Origin: an uncultured Prevotellaceae bacterium
Lineage (GTDB): Bacteria; Bacteroidota; Bacteroidia; Bacteroidales; Bacteroidaceae
NCBI GenBank assembly: GCA_902799455.1
Contig: CADCAX010000015.1
Span: 1-48,759, forward strand
DNA length: 48,759 nt
Direction: 5' to 3'
Shown: positions 15,724-24,374 of the stretch, in pieces
Layout: each line of letters opens with the position of its first letter
Position numbering within the stretch: the first letter of the stretch is position 1
Program-made: the position numbers and the translations under genes
Notes under the pieces: model-generated
The model's database searches: none
What the model was told of the DNA's origin: nothing
What the model saw: the letters and a program-made list of their open reading frames with translations, nothing else

Positions 15724-16671
15724 TTACCTGCGTCTTCCTCCGCCACCAGAGAATCCGCCTCCTCCGCTGCTTCGCATTCCGCCGCCAGAGAATCCTCCAC
15801 TGCTTCGCATTCCGCCGCCAGAGAAACCACCTCCGCTGCTTCGTGTTGCACCAACGTTGCTGCTACTTCTACGCATGCTGCCTGTTGATGCGGCACTACT
15901 GCTGCGCTGGTATGTTCCACCACTACTTCTCAATCCGCCACTACTTCTCAGTCCGCCTGTTCCACTATTGATATTTCCGCTTCTGCGACCATAGGTTGTT
16001 GAGCCATAAGAAGAAGGTCTGTTATATGAACGTCTGCCAGCATCGTTTGTAGTAGTCCATCCACTTCTGCGTGGAGAGTAGGTAGTAGCATATCCACCTC
16101 TATAATGTCCATAGCGTCCTGGTGTATATCCCCAATATCTGCCATGCCAGCCTCTTCCATACCAGCCCCAGCTGCTGTAGTAATATGGTCTCCAGTAATA
16201 GTTCGTGTACCAAGGGTAGTAGGAATAACTCCAATGCCAAGACCAACCATAATACCATGGGTCATAATAATATGAACTATAGTACCAAGGATCATAGTAC
16301 CAAGGGTCATTTACTACTACAACAGTGGAGCGATAGCCGTCCCATCTTTTCATCTGCTGATAGTTCTCAAAATCCTGCATGGATATCGTGATGGAGTCAT
16401 TTTCATAAGGTGTATTCACGCCTGAACGCTTTCTGCGATTATACTCATCAACATCACGATTAGAACCACAATAGTCATTCGGATTGTAGGTATAGTTGTC
16501 ATTAGATGGCTGATAACTATTGTATCCGCCAGACCTATTTGAAGATGATACGGAATTGCCAACTTTCTGAGCTTTCTGTGAGCCGTCAGATGCAAAATAC
16601 ATATCATCGTCTTGTGCCATTACTTGGCAAGCGACAACTGACAACAGATAACTGACAATTAACTTTTTCAT
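15724..16671 (-). CDS. Exported Tyr/Trp- and Gly/Ser-rich repetitive protein, unknown function
   Basis: A 315-residue protein with a signal peptide (MKKLIVSYLLSVVACQVMA). Residues about 20-120 are polar, with an Asn/Tyr-rich stretch. Residues about 120-200 are extremely rich in Tyr, Trp and Pro (repeated DPWYY, then SYYPWYTNYYWRPYYYSSWG). The last about 80 residues are tandem RSSGGGFSGGGM-like repeats ending in GGGGRRR. There is no recognisable enzyme domain; this is a disordered, sticky composition seen in structural or surface proteins. The start is the ATG at 16669-16671; the reading from 16704 would overlap the promoter at 16702-16709. The role and localisation beyond export are unknown. 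Confidence 0.65.
   Translation of the reverse strand: MKKLIVSYLLSVVACQVMAQDDDMYFASDGSQKAQKVGNSVSSSNRSGGYNSYQPSNDNYTYNPNDYCGSNRDVDEYNRRKRSGVNTPYENDSITISMQDFENYQQMKRWDGYRSTVVVVNDPWYYDPWYYSSYYYDPWYYGWSWHWSYSYYPWYTNYYWRPYYYSSWGWYGRGWHGRYWGYTPGRYGHYRGGYATTYSPRRSGWTTTNDAGRRSYNRPSSYGSTTYGRRSGNINSGTGGLRSSGGLRSSGGTYQRSSSAASTGSMRRSSSNVGATRSSGGGFSGGGMRSSGGFSGGGMRSSGGGGFSGGGGRRR
15735..15845. repeat. In-gene tandem repeats encoding Gly/Ser/Arg-rich tail
   Basis: Imperfect copies of a unit that reads CTTCGCATTCCGCCGCCAGA on the plus strand encode RSSGGGFSGGGM-like repeats. The repeats are similar at the nucleotide level, so copy number may vary between strains. Confidence 0.7.
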
Positions 16672-16701
16672 AATTTTACTTTTTTTGTTTGGTTTGCGAT
16701 G

Positions 16702-16709
16702 CAAAGATA
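16702..16709 (-). promoter_or_regulatory. Promoter of the repetitive exported protein
   Basis: The minus strand reads TATCTTTG followed by CA about 30 nt before the ATG. A TTG lies 18 nt upstream, slightly short of the usual spacing. Confidence 0.6.
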
Positions 16710-16764
16710 CGATGTTTATCTTTGTTTCAAGAAGAAATTTCCCTAATTCGCTTTAGGATTTTCC

Positions 16765-17649
16765 CTACTGGCTGTCGGAAAAGTTCAGAACGATGGAACA
16801 CCATTCGTTATTTGTCTTCCTTGATATTTCCTTCATTCCCAGTGATTCTGCCCGTTCTAACAGCATTGGTGCATCCTCTTCATAGAATCCGCTGATTATA
16901 AGCGTTCCTCCTATGGCGAGTACATTATGGAGATGCTCCATATCTTCCAACAGGATGTTTCTGTTGATATTGGCAACTATCACATCGAAGATACCTTCTA
17001 CATGCGTCAGAATGTTGATATCTCCATGCAATACATCCATCTGCATGCTGACACCATTCAGTTCAGCATTGTATTTGGTGTTATCGGCACTCCATTCGTC
17101 AATATCATAGCTCACCACATGTTTCGCTCCACATTTCAGGGCCAGTATTCCGAGTATTCCCGTTCCACATCCGCAGTCGAGCACTCTCTTACCTGTCAGC
17201 GGTTGCTCCAGAAGAGTTTCCACCATCATGCGAGTGGTCTCATGGGTACCTGTTCCAAAGGCATTTGTGGCATGTATTCCGATACTGATAGGAGTAGAGA
17301 AAGTGGTGCAGTCTTCTGTATGTCTGGCATCATAAATTGTTACGATGTTTCTTACATTAATAGGTTTAAAACCTTCTTCTTCCTCCCATGTGGCATTCCA
17401 GTCCTGATTCTCTATTTCTTCAGTAGAGTAGGAGATGCTCACATCTGTCATCAGCTGATTCTTTATTACCTCATCAACGACAGCATCATGATAGTTGTCC
17501 TGTTGTATGTATCCTATCAGTTGCTTGTCGTTGTATTCAAAGGCATCATAACCACACTCACCCAGTTCGTCAGCAAGCAGGTCGCGAGCTGTCTCTTCCG
17601 TTTCTTGGTCTTTTGCCTCTATGGTAAAAATTGTCTTTAGGTATATCAT
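16765..17649 (-). CDS. prmA: Ribosomal protein L11 methyltransferase
   Basis: SAM-dependent enzyme that methylates ribosomal protein L11 in the cytoplasm. At 294 residues it has an N-terminal substrate-recognition domain, the diagnostic [13 protein letters not shown], the SAM-binding [12 protein letters not shown], and the catalytic-loop VANINRNIL. Its start overlaps the hisC stop codon by 4 nt (ATGA), so it is translationally coupled to the his operon, which has no obvious functional link. Confidence 0.95.
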   Translation of the reverse strand: MIYLKTIFTIEAKDQETEETARDLLADELGECGYDAFEYNDKQLIGYIQQDNYHDAVVDEVIKNQLMTDVSISYSTEEIENQDWNATWEEEEGFKPINVRNIVTIYDARHTEDCTTFSTPISIGIHATNAFGTGTHETTRMMVETLLEQPLTGKRVLDCGCGTGILGILALKCGAKHVVSYDIDEWSADNTKYNAELNGVSMQMDVLHGDINILTHVEGIFDVIVANINRNILLEDMEHLHNVLAIGGTLIISGFYEEDAPMLLERAESLGMKEISRKTNNEWCSIVLNFSDSQ

Positions 17650-18686
17650 TTCATATCTCTTAATGCTCCAATCAACTCATTGTTCTCTTCACGTGTTCCA
17701 ATGGTTACTCGGAGACAGTTATTGCATAGTGCAATTCTTGTCCTGTTACGTACAATAATACCTTTATCCACGAGGTAGTCATATGCTCTCTGTGCATCCT
17801 TTACCTTTGCCAGGAAGAAGTTTGCATCTGTTGGGTATATCTTCTCGCAGATAGGCAGTTCGCCAAAGGCCTCAATAGTTCTTTCTCTTTCCTGCAGCAG
17901 TATGTTTACCCACTGTTCTACAGGCTGTGTGTCCTTGAGGCGCTTCATAGCTTGCTCTTGAGTAAGCATATTTACGTTGTAAGGATATTTCACCTTGTTG
18001 AAGATACCGATTATCTCTTTCTTTGCAAATGCCATTCCCAGTCTTATTGCTGCAGAACCCCACGCCTTACTCATAGTCTGCAGTACGATGACGTTATAGT
18101 TGTCATTGCCGACATAGTGCTTGAATGATTTTTGGTTCGAGAAGTCTATGTATGCTTCATCTACAACCACAATGCCGTCAAAGTTCTCTATCACTTTTTC
18201 TATTTCCTCGCCCATGATATTGTTTCCTGTAGGGTTGTTGGGTGAGCAAATCCAGATAGCCTTTGTATTGGCATCACATGCTGCAAGGAGTTTTTCTGCT
18301 GTAATCTGATAGTTCTCGTCAAGCATCACTTTTCTGTACTCCACATCATTGATGTCAGCACATACCTCATACATTCCGTATGTGGGGCATATGGCTACGA
18401 CATTATCCTTCTTTGGTTCGCAGAAACATCTGTATACAAGGTCGATGGCTTCGTCACTACCATTGCCTAAGAAGATATTCTCGGCAGGTACATTCTTCAC
18501 CTCGCTAAGCCTTTCCTTCAGACTCTCCTGCAATGGGTCCGGATAGCGGTTATATGGTCCATTGAATGGATTCTCGTTAGCATCGAGAAATACGTGTGCC
18601 ACATGTCCGCTATACTCATTGCGAGCACTCGAATATGGCGCCAATGACCATATATTGGGTCTTACTAGTTCTTTAATTGTCTTCAT
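17646..18686 (-). CDS. hisC: Histidinol-phosphate aminotransferase
   Basis: PLP-dependent enzyme converting imidazole acetol phosphate and glutamate to histidinol phosphate. The 346-residue length is typical. Visible signatures are [34 protein letters not shown] and the PLP-lysine region [16 protein letters not shown]. It is separated from hisD by three genes of other families. The MalY-like gene lies upstream across a gap that holds a 7-nt repeat array, and prmA overlaps its stop codon. The catalytic residues look intact, in contrast to hisG. Confidence 0.95.
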   Translation of the reverse strand: MKTIKELVRPNIWSLAPYSSARNEYSGHVAHVFLDANENPFNGPYNRYPDPLQESLKERLSEVKNVPAENIFLGNGSDEAIDLVYRCFCEPKKDNVVAICPTYGMYEVCADINDVEYRKVMLDENYQITAEKLLAACDANTKAIWICSPNNPTGNNIMGEEIEKVIENFDGIVVVDEAYIDFSNQKSFKHYVGNDNYNVIVLQTMSKAWGSAAIRLGMAFAKKEIIGIFNKVKYPYNVNMLTQEQAMKRLKDTQPVEQWVNILLQERERTIEAFGELPICEKIYPTDANFFLAKVKDAQRAYDYLVDKGIIVRNRTRIALCNNCLRVTIGTREENNELIGALRDMK

Positions 18687-18723
18687 AGTTTTTGTGGCCT
18701 ATATGGCTTATAAGGCCTATATA

Positions 18724-18765
18724 TTCTTAACTTTTAATTCTTAACTCTTAATTCTTAACTCTTAA
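18724..18765. repeat. Heptanucleotide array, malY-like/hisC junction (6 units)
   Basis: Six phased units: TTCTTAA, CTTTTAA, TTCTTAA, CTCTTAA, TTCTTAA, CTCTTAA. The stop codon and last codons of the MalY-like gene (18755 onward, residues VKS) lie inside the array. Confidence 0.9.
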
Positions 18766-19891
18766 CTCTCCTCAGCGCTTCTTCTAAGCGTTTCCTTTGT
18801 GTGGCAAGGTTTATTCTTATGCATCTGCTGTCACCATACATGGAACCGCTGTTTACGTAAACGTTTTGTTCCTTCAGCAGATGATGTGTCATTCTGACGC
18901 CACTCATTCCTGTCTTCTCCACATTCACCCACATCAGGTATGTTCCCTCCAGGGGAAAAACCTCCCAATCGGGTAGGTGGGTTTCTATATACTCTTTGGC
19001 AAAGTTATAGTTGTCATAGATGTATCTGTTCAACTGTGTCAGCCATTCTTCTCCCTCCTTGCTATATGCAGCCTGTAGCGCTATCACTCCGAAAGGATTT
19101 ACATCACAAACCTCGTTGATGTTTATTGCTTTGTCTATCCTTGTGCGGATATCTTTGTCTGGTGCTATGATATTTGCTATCTGCAATCCTGCAATATTGA
19201 ATGCTTTTGAGGGGGAAATGCAGGTAGCATAGTTGTTATCTGCAGCCACAGTAGCAAAGGGAGTGTATTTAACGTCGATGTCAGGATTGATGAATTCGCA
19301 ATGTATCTCGTCAGCTATTACGAAAACTCCATGCTTATGGCAAATCTCCGCCATTTGTCTCAGCTCTTCCTTACGCCATACATGTCCTGTAGGATTATGG
19401 GGATTGCAGAGCAGGAAGACTTTTACTTTGGGGTCTGCACAATGCTCTTCAAAGTCTTCGAGATTTGCAGGCATTTCTTCTGTTATGCAATCATTATTCC
19501 TGATGCTTGAGAAGAAACAGTTATATACAGGAGTCTGTATCAGTACCTTGTCGCCTGGCTGTGTCATAGCCTTTATGATAGCAGATATTGCTGGCACCAC
19601 TCCGGAGGTATATATAAACCATTCTCTCTCCATCTTCCACCCGTGTCTGCGGGCAAACCAGTCGATAGATGCCTGGTAATAGGATTCAGGCACCAACGTA
19701 TATCCGAAGCATCCATGCTCCATACGCTTTTTCAGCGCCTCCATGATGCATGGGGCTGTCTCGAAGTCCATATCAGCTACCCATAGCGCAATGCCTTCTT
19801 TGCCTTCTTTGGCAGAAGAATCCCAGCTGTCCCATTTATAGCTGTTGGTACCTATGCGGTTTATAATCCTATCGAAGTCGTATTTTTGCAT
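18755..19891 (-). CDS. MalY/PatB-type PLP-dependent C-S lyase or aminotransferase
   Basis: A 378-residue fold-type I PLP enzyme of the MalY/PatB group. Members are cystathionine beta-lyases or cysteine-S-conjugate lyases releasing thiol, pyruvate and ammonia. Key segments are NRIGTNSYKWDS, ALWVADMDFETAP, FLLCNPHNPTGHVW, VIADEIHCEFI and the PLP-lysine region SPSKAFNIAGLQIANI. Its first codons overlap the DUF3737 gene by 23 nt, so the two are probably translationally coupled. A role in methionine or cysteine metabolism is more likely than in histidine synthesis. Its last residues are encoded by a 7-nt repeat array. Confidence 0.88.
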   Translation of the reverse strand: MQKYDFDRIINRIGTNSYKWDSWDSSAKEGKEGIALWVADMDFETAPCIMEALKKRMEHGCFGYTLVPESYYQASIDWFARRHGWKMEREWFIYTSGVVPAISAIIKAMTQPGDKVLIQTPVYNCFFSSIRNNDCITEEMPANLEDFEEHCADPKVKVFLLCNPHNPTGHVWRKEELRQMAEICHKHGVFVIADEIHCEFINPDIDVKYTPFATVAADNNYATCISPSKAFNIAGLQIANIIAPDKDIRTRIDKAININEVCDVNPFGVIALQAAYSKEGEEWLTQLNRYIYDNYNFAKEYIETHLPDWEVFPLEGTYLMWVNVEKTGMSGVRMTHHLLKEQNVYVNSGSMYGDSRCIRINLATQRKRLEEALRRVKS

Positions 19892-20714
19892 CTGCTGGTT
19901 GTTTCTGATTCTCGTCGAAAATTATTTCGCCCACTTTTCCCTCTACAATTATTTCTCCTGATGTTGGATTCTTTATGCTGTGCACATCCCCCTTGATGTT
20001 TCCATTTACTGTGGAGTATTCAAACAACAGGTTGGCATCCTCTCCAAAGGTGCAGTCTTCCATTGTCAGGCCGTCCACATAGCACAGCAGCTGTTCGCCT
20101 GTCAGATGACATCTTACGAGTTTTATGTTCTTCCCATACCAGGCAAAGTATTCTCCATTTATCTCGCTGTCATAGATAGTGACATTTTCTGCCTCCCAGA
20201 AGGCATCTTTTGAATTGAGTACAGCATTGTGTATCTCCACATTCTTGGCATACTGAAAACCGTAGTTTCCGTCTTGGTGATAGTTCTCTATCCTGACGTT
20301 CTTACAGTGCATACCAAGATAGTCACATTCTTTTATTGTGGTATCTTTTATTGTGATATCTTTACAATCCCACAGAGTCTCCTGTCCATGATTAAAGGTG
20401 CAGTGGTCTATCTCAATTCCCTCCATGCGTCGGAACATCTTCGGAGCATCCACGATGCAGTTCTTTATGGTGCAGTCATTGGAATACCACAGAGAAGAGC
20501 GGGCACTCTCATTGAAGTAGCAGTCGTTAATGCGGAAACCATAGGTCTCCCAGAAAACATACTTTCCTTCAAAAGTACATTTCTCTGCCTCAATGTTGCT
20601 ACTCTCCTTAATGCTCGATTCTCCGACATGAATTGTCACATTCTCCAGTCGCAGATTATGTGAAGCATAAAGTGGCCTTTCACCTCCGTATTCCTTGTCT
20701 CTGATAATAGTCAT
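19869..20714 (-). CDS. DUF3737 family protein (right-handed beta-helix)
   Basis: A 281-residue cytoplasmic protein with no signal peptide. It is built of about 20-residue repeats of the form NVTIYDSEINGEYFAWYGKN, typical of a right-handed beta-helix. It opens with IIRDKEYGGERPLYASHNLRLENVTI (in two parts), the DUF3737 pattern as I recall it. Function is unknown. Overlap with the MalY-like gene suggests a shared role. The ATG touches a 12-unit 7-nt repeat array that fills the gap from the MATE gene. Confidence 0.8.
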   Translation of the reverse strand: MTIIRDKEYGGERPLYASHNLRLENVTIHVGESSIKESSNIEAEKCTFEGKYVFWETYGFRINDCYFNESARSSLWYSNDCTIKNCIVDAPKMFRRMEGIEIDHCTFNHGQETLWDCKDITIKDTTIKECDYLGMHCKNVRIENYHQDGNYGFQYAKNVEIHNAVLNSKDAFWEAENVTIYDSEINGEYFAWYGKNIKLVRCHLTGEQLLCYVDGLTMEDCTFGEDANLLFEYSTVNGNIKGDVHSIKNPTSGEIIVEGKVGEIIFDENQKQPADAKIRLR

Positions 20715-20798
20715 TTAACTTTTATCTCTTATTTCTTAACTCTTATCTCTTAACTCTTATCTCTTAACTCTTAATTCTTAACTCTTAATTCTTAACTC
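20715..20798. repeat. Heptanucleotide array, MATE/DUF3737 junction (12 units)
   Basis: Twelve phased units based on TTAACTC (variants TTATCTC, TTAATTC, TTATTTC, TTAACTT) start at the base adjacent to the DUF3737 ATG and run past the MATE stop codon (20785-20787). It is the longest array in the window. The last residues of the MATE protein (RVKN) are read from it. Confidence 0.95.
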
Positions 20799-22167
20799 TA
20801 ATCTTAACATACGACCATCCTCTGGTGCATAGCCTCAGTGCCATTATCAGTCCTCTGAAGCACAGCTCTATTGCCATCGCCAGCCACACGCCTTTCAGGC
20901 CGTATGTCGGTGCCAGTAACATAGCCAGTGATACGCGTACTACCCAGATGCTTCCAAAGTTCATGATGCTTGGTATGAGGGTTTTTCCTGCTCCCACGAA
21001 TACTGATGTTGCTATTATGGCAGCAGCAAAGCCTGGTTCTGCCCATGCCTCGATGCGAAGTATATCTGTTCCTAAGGTTATAACCCTTTCGTCAGGAGAT
21101 ATGACACTCATCATCTCTGGAGCAAAAATCCACATCAGCAGTCCCATGAAAGCCATGATACATACGCCCAGCGTCATCGATATCCATGCAAAGGAGTGCA
21201 TATAGTCTCTGCGTTCTGCTCCCTTGCTTTGTCCTACAAGGGTAGTGGCTGCCTCTGCAATGCCGTAACCAGGCATATAGCAAAGCGATTCTACATTTAT
21301 GCCAAAGGTGTTGGCTGCTATTGCTACTGTGCCAAGTGGTGCTATGATAGAACTTATCATCACCTGTGCCGAACACATCATGCCACGCTCCAAGCCTATT
21401 GGTGCTCCTATTCTGCCAGCCTTCTTCAGTATCTTTATTGTTGGACGGTAAGACGAGGTCGTATCTTGCGTAAAGCGCAGATTCTTATCTACCATCGTCA
21501 TGTTGTATGTCATGCATGTCATGGTGACGAGGTAGGCCATCATTGTTCCGAAGGCAGCTCCTTCTATACCCATTCCGCAAGTAAAGATGAAGAGGTAGTT
21601 GAACACCACATCGAGGCAACACATCAGCACCATCAGCATACTTGGTGTCTTAACGTTTCCAGAGCAGCGCAGGCTTCTTGCAGCAAGGCTGTTGAGCACT
21701 ATCAGGGGCATACCACAACAGAATATTGAGAAGTAGCGTGTTGACATATCACATATACTCTCTGTTGCTCCTAACCAGTGGGGTAAGTATGGCGCTATGC
21801 TCATTCCTATTGCCATCATCATCATCGAGAATATCAGTCCCGATGTCAGTCCTTGCCTGATTACGCCTCGTGCTCCTACCACATCACCTGCTCCCATGCG
21901 GTGAGCCACCTGTACAGAGAAACCAGTTGCGAAGGCGGAGTTAAGACCGCCAAAGAGCCATATTGTTGTTGACACAAGACCTACTGCTGCTGCTTCGTCT
22001 GTACTCAGATGTCCCAGCATAGCAGCATCAATCATCTGCATCGCAATGAAAGAGAACTGTGCTATTATCGTAGGGATAGACAAGAGAACAGTGAGATGCA
22101 ACTTTTGGTATAAAGTCATCTCACATTGCTTATCCCTTACGAGAGCTAACAGTTCGTCCTTCGTCAT
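20785..22167 (-). CDS. MATE family multidrug/metabolite exporter
   Basis: A 460-residue inner-membrane antiporter of the MATE family with about twelve helices in two related halves. Visible family features are LSIPTIIAQFSFIAMQMIDAAMLG with LSTDEAAAVGL, and the second-half counterpart APIGLERGMMCSAQVMIS. Cation-coupled export is known for the family; the substrate cannot be inferred. The gene sits between hisD and the DUF3737-malY pair in the same operon. Its last residues are encoded by the array that separates it from DUF3737. Confidence 0.92.
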   Translation of the reverse strand: MTKDELLALVRDKQCEMTLYQKLHLTVLLSIPTIIAQFSFIAMQMIDAAMLGHLSTDEAAAVGLVSTTIWLFGGLNSAFATGFSVQVAHRMGAGDVVGARGVIRQGLTSGLIFSMMMMAIGMSIAPYLPHWLGATESICDMSTRYFSIFCCGMPLIVLNSLAARSLRCSGNVKTPSMLMVLMCCLDVVFNYLFIFTCGMGIEGAAFGTMMAYLVTMTCMTYNMTMVDKNLRFTQDTTSSYRPTIKILKKAGRIGAPIGLERGMMCSAQVMISSIIAPLGTVAIAANTFGINVESLCYMPGYGIAEAATTLVGQSKGAERRDYMHSFAWISMTLGVCIMAFMGLLMWIFAPEMMSVISPDERVITLGTDILRIEAWAEPGFAAAIIATSVFVGAGKTLIPSIMNFGSIWVVRVSLAMLLAPTYGLKGVWLAMAIELCFRGLIMALRLCTRGWSYVKIRVKN

Positions 22168-22179
22168 ATCAATTCATTG

Positions 22180-22242
22180 GTTTCAAGTTTCAGGTTTCAA
22201 GTTTTACCTTTGACTTTTCATCCATCATCCTTCATCCATCAC
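22180..22242. repeat. Heptanucleotide array, hisD/MATE junction (9 units, word switch)
   Basis: Nine phased units change word twice: GTTTCAA, GTTTCAG, GTTTCAA, GTTTTAC, CTTTGAC, TTTTCAT, CCATCAT, CCTTCAT, CCATCAC. The hisD stop codon (22225-22227) and its last residues MDEG lie inside. Confidence 0.9.
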
Positions 22243-23514
22243 TCTCAATCGCATCGCATTCGCGTGTGCTTCCAGTTGTTCATTCTCTGCCATGCAGACA
22301 ACAGCATTGCCGATGCTTTCTACTCCTTCCTTTGTGAGGTGCTGGAAGGTAACCTTCCTGTTGTATGAGTCGAGGTTTACTCCGTTGTATGCTACAGCAT
22401 ATCCGTGTGTCGGAAGTGTGTGGTTGGTTCCGGAAGCATAGTCGCCGGCACTTTCGCAGGCATAAGAGCCGAGAAATACAGAACCTGCATTTATCACCTT
22501 CTCTGCAAGTGCCTCATAGTCGTCTGTGGCTATGATGAGGTGCTCTGGTGCATAGGCATTGCTCAGCGCCATAGCCTCGTCTTTGTCTCTTACCAATACA
22601 TACTTAGAATTGTTCAGCGACTTCTCTGCCATTTCAGAACGAGGCAACAAGGCGAGTTGTCTTTCTACCTCCTTGCTTACTTTCTCTATCATCTCCTCCG
22701 AAGTGGAAATCAGTATCACCTGTGAGTCAGCACCATGTTCTGCCTGTGACAGTAGGTCAGCAGCTACGAATACAGGGTTGCTTGTCTCGTCGGCTATGAC
22801 ACAAACCTCAGAAGGTCCTGCAGGCATATCGATTGCCACATCATGCAGAGAAACCTGTTGTTTTGCAGCCATAACGAACTGGTTGCCTGGGCCGAAAATC
22901 TTATATACCTTTGGTACAGATTCTGTTCCGTATGCCATAGCTCCGATAGCCTGTACGCCTCCAGCCTTGAATATCTTGCTTACTCCAGCCACCTTTGCAG
23001 CCATCAGTATGGCAGGATTTACTTTGCCGTCTTTTCCAGGAGGGGTGCAGAGAACTATCTCCTTACATCCTGCTATCTTTGCAGGAGTGGCGAGCATAAG
23101 TACTGTAGAAAAGAGTGGGGCAGTGCCACCTGGGATATATAGTCCTACCTTCTCTATGGCGACACTCTTCTGCCAGCAGGTTACACCAGGAGCTGTCTCA
23201 ACCTTTGTTCCTGCAAATTTCTGTGCCTCGTGAAAAGCTGCTATATTCTTGTGGGCCAGTATGAGGGCATCTTTCAGTTCTGGTGATACTGCTTTCTCGG
23301 CTTCTGATATCTCTTCCTCTGTAACGGCAAGAGATTCCAGCTGTACCTTGTCAAATTTCTCCTCATAGGCTTTGACAGCCTTGTCGCCATTAGCCTTGAT
23401 GTCAGCCAGCACACCAGCCACAATGCTGTTGAGTTGTGACATATCCATCTGCGGACGCTCACATATAGCGGCATATTCCGCCTCAGTAGGATATTTTATG
23501 TAGTTAATCTTCAC
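22225..23514 (-). CDS. hisD: Histidinol dehydrogenase
   Basis: Zinc- and NAD-dependent enzyme for the last two steps of histidine synthesis, histidinol to histidine. The 429-residue length is typical. Signature segments are YIPGGTAPLFSTVLMLA, GPGNQFVMAAKQQV, DMPAGPSEVCVIAD, LLSQAEHGADSQVI and YAPEHLII. The start codon is GTG (23512-23514), giving MKINYIKYPTEAEYAA, which aligns with family N-termini. The C-terminus is read through a 7-nt repeat array. The gene appears intact although hisG upstream is not. Confidence 0.96.
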   Translation of the reverse strand: MKINYIKYPTEAEYAAICERPQMDMSQLNSIVAGVLADIKANGDKAVKAYEEKFDKVQLESLAVTEEEISEAEKAVSPELKDALILAHKNIAAFHEAQKFAGTKVETAPGVTCWQKSVAIEKVGLYIPGGTAPLFSTVLMLATPAKIAGCKEIVLCTPPGKDGKVNPAILMAAKVAGVSKIFKAGGVQAIGAMAYGTESVPKVYKIFGPGNQFVMAAKQQVSLHDVAIDMPAGPSEVCVIADETSNPVFVAADLLSQAEHGADSQVILISTSEEMIEKVSKEVERQLALLPRSEMAEKSLNNSKYVLVRDKDEAMALSNAYAPEHLIIATDDYEALAEKVINAGSVFLGSYACESAGDYASGTNHTLPTHGYAVAYNGVNLDSYNRKVTFQHLTKEGVESIGNAVVCMAENEQLEAHANAMRLRVMDEG

Positions 23515-23520
23515 TTAGAG

Positions 23521-23548
23521 AATTGTTAATTGTTAATTGTTAATTGTA
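23521..23548. repeat. Heptanucleotide array upstream of hisD (4 units)
   Basis: Three phased AATTGTT units and one AATTGTA lie between hisG and the hisD GTG start. Confidence 0.85.
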
Positions 23549-23556
23549 AGCCATCT

Positions 23557-23572
23557 CCTCCCCTTGGGGAGG
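23557..23572. repeat. GC-rich hairpin repeat, copy 2
   Basis: Perfect 7-bp stem CCTCCCC/GGGGAGG with a 2-nt loop, followed by TCGGGAGGGGCC up to the hisG stop codon. It is nearly identical to the element at 15691-15723, which also touches a stop codon. Confidence 0.75.
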
Positions 23573-23583
23573 TCGGGAGGGGC

Positions 23584-24361
23584 CTACAGTATCATCTTCT
23601 CAATTGGCAGCACGAGGATACCTTCTGCACCCTTTTCCTTCAGCTGTCCTACAATCTCCCAGAAATGCTTCTGGTCGATTACTGCATGTATGCTGGTCCA
23701 TCCTTCTGTAGCGAGAGGCAATACCGTAGGCGATTTGATGCCTGGCAGTATGCTGCAAATCTCCTTCACCTTGTCCGTTGGAGCATTCATCAGCACATAC
23801 TTCTTATCGTCTGCAACGAGGACACTCTGTATGCGGAAGAGGAACTCATCGAGTGTAGCCTGCTTCTCAGGAGTCAATTCCTTGTTACCAATGAGCAGAG
23901 CCTCGCTCTTCATAACGGTCTCTACTTCGCGCAGCTTGTTGCTGACAAGTGTAGAACCAGATGAAACGATGTCGAAGATACCATCAGAGAGTCCTATGCC
24001 AGGAGCTATCTCCACGCTTAGGAGGTAGCAATTTTCTTTCCGTCGAACCATTTCACTCCGTTATAGTCCGCTGCTTCAGGTATGGCGAGCGACAGGCGGC
24101 ACTTAGAGAAGCCCAGGCGCTTCACGACGTTAGCGTCCTTACCACGCTCCACGAATTCGTTCTCGCCTACGATACCGATGTCAGCAATGCCGCTGGCTAC
24201 ACACTCAGGAATGTCATCATCCCTCATGTAGAGCACCTCGATAGGAAAGTTACTTGACTGTACCAACAGAGTTCTTCTTGCACTGTTGATTTTTATGCCT
24301 GTCTCTTTCAGAAGATCCATTGTGTCTTCATACAGGCGACCCTTTGATCAATTCTAAGCAT
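23584..24361 (-). pseudogene. hisG: ATP phosphoribosyltransferase, disrupted by two out-of-frame deletions
   Basis: HisG catalyses the first step of histidine synthesis. Here the reading frame is broken twice. From the ATG at 24359-24361 the frame reads MLRI and then diverges; the expected continuation AVQ is missing and KGRLYEDTM resumes in another frame, consistent with a loss of 7 nt. The second frame runs through RTLLVQSSNFPIEV to GKKIATS, then meets TAA. The rest (SVEIAPGIGL to VLPIEKMIL) resumes in a third frame starting near 24035. About 23 residues are missing between them, roughly 67 nt. Adding both losses back gives about 283 codons, the normal length for Bacteroidetes HisG as I recall it. 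Flanking sequence is well conserved, so either the lesions are recent or they are sequencing or assembly errors. Confidence 0.85.
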
Positions 24362-24374
24362 ATATCTCTTTAAT

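Noticed and set aside
15675..15923. 82-codon minus-strand frame rich in Ala/Glu
   Set aside because: It is a different frame of the Gly/Ser repeat tail of the exported protein at 15724-16671.
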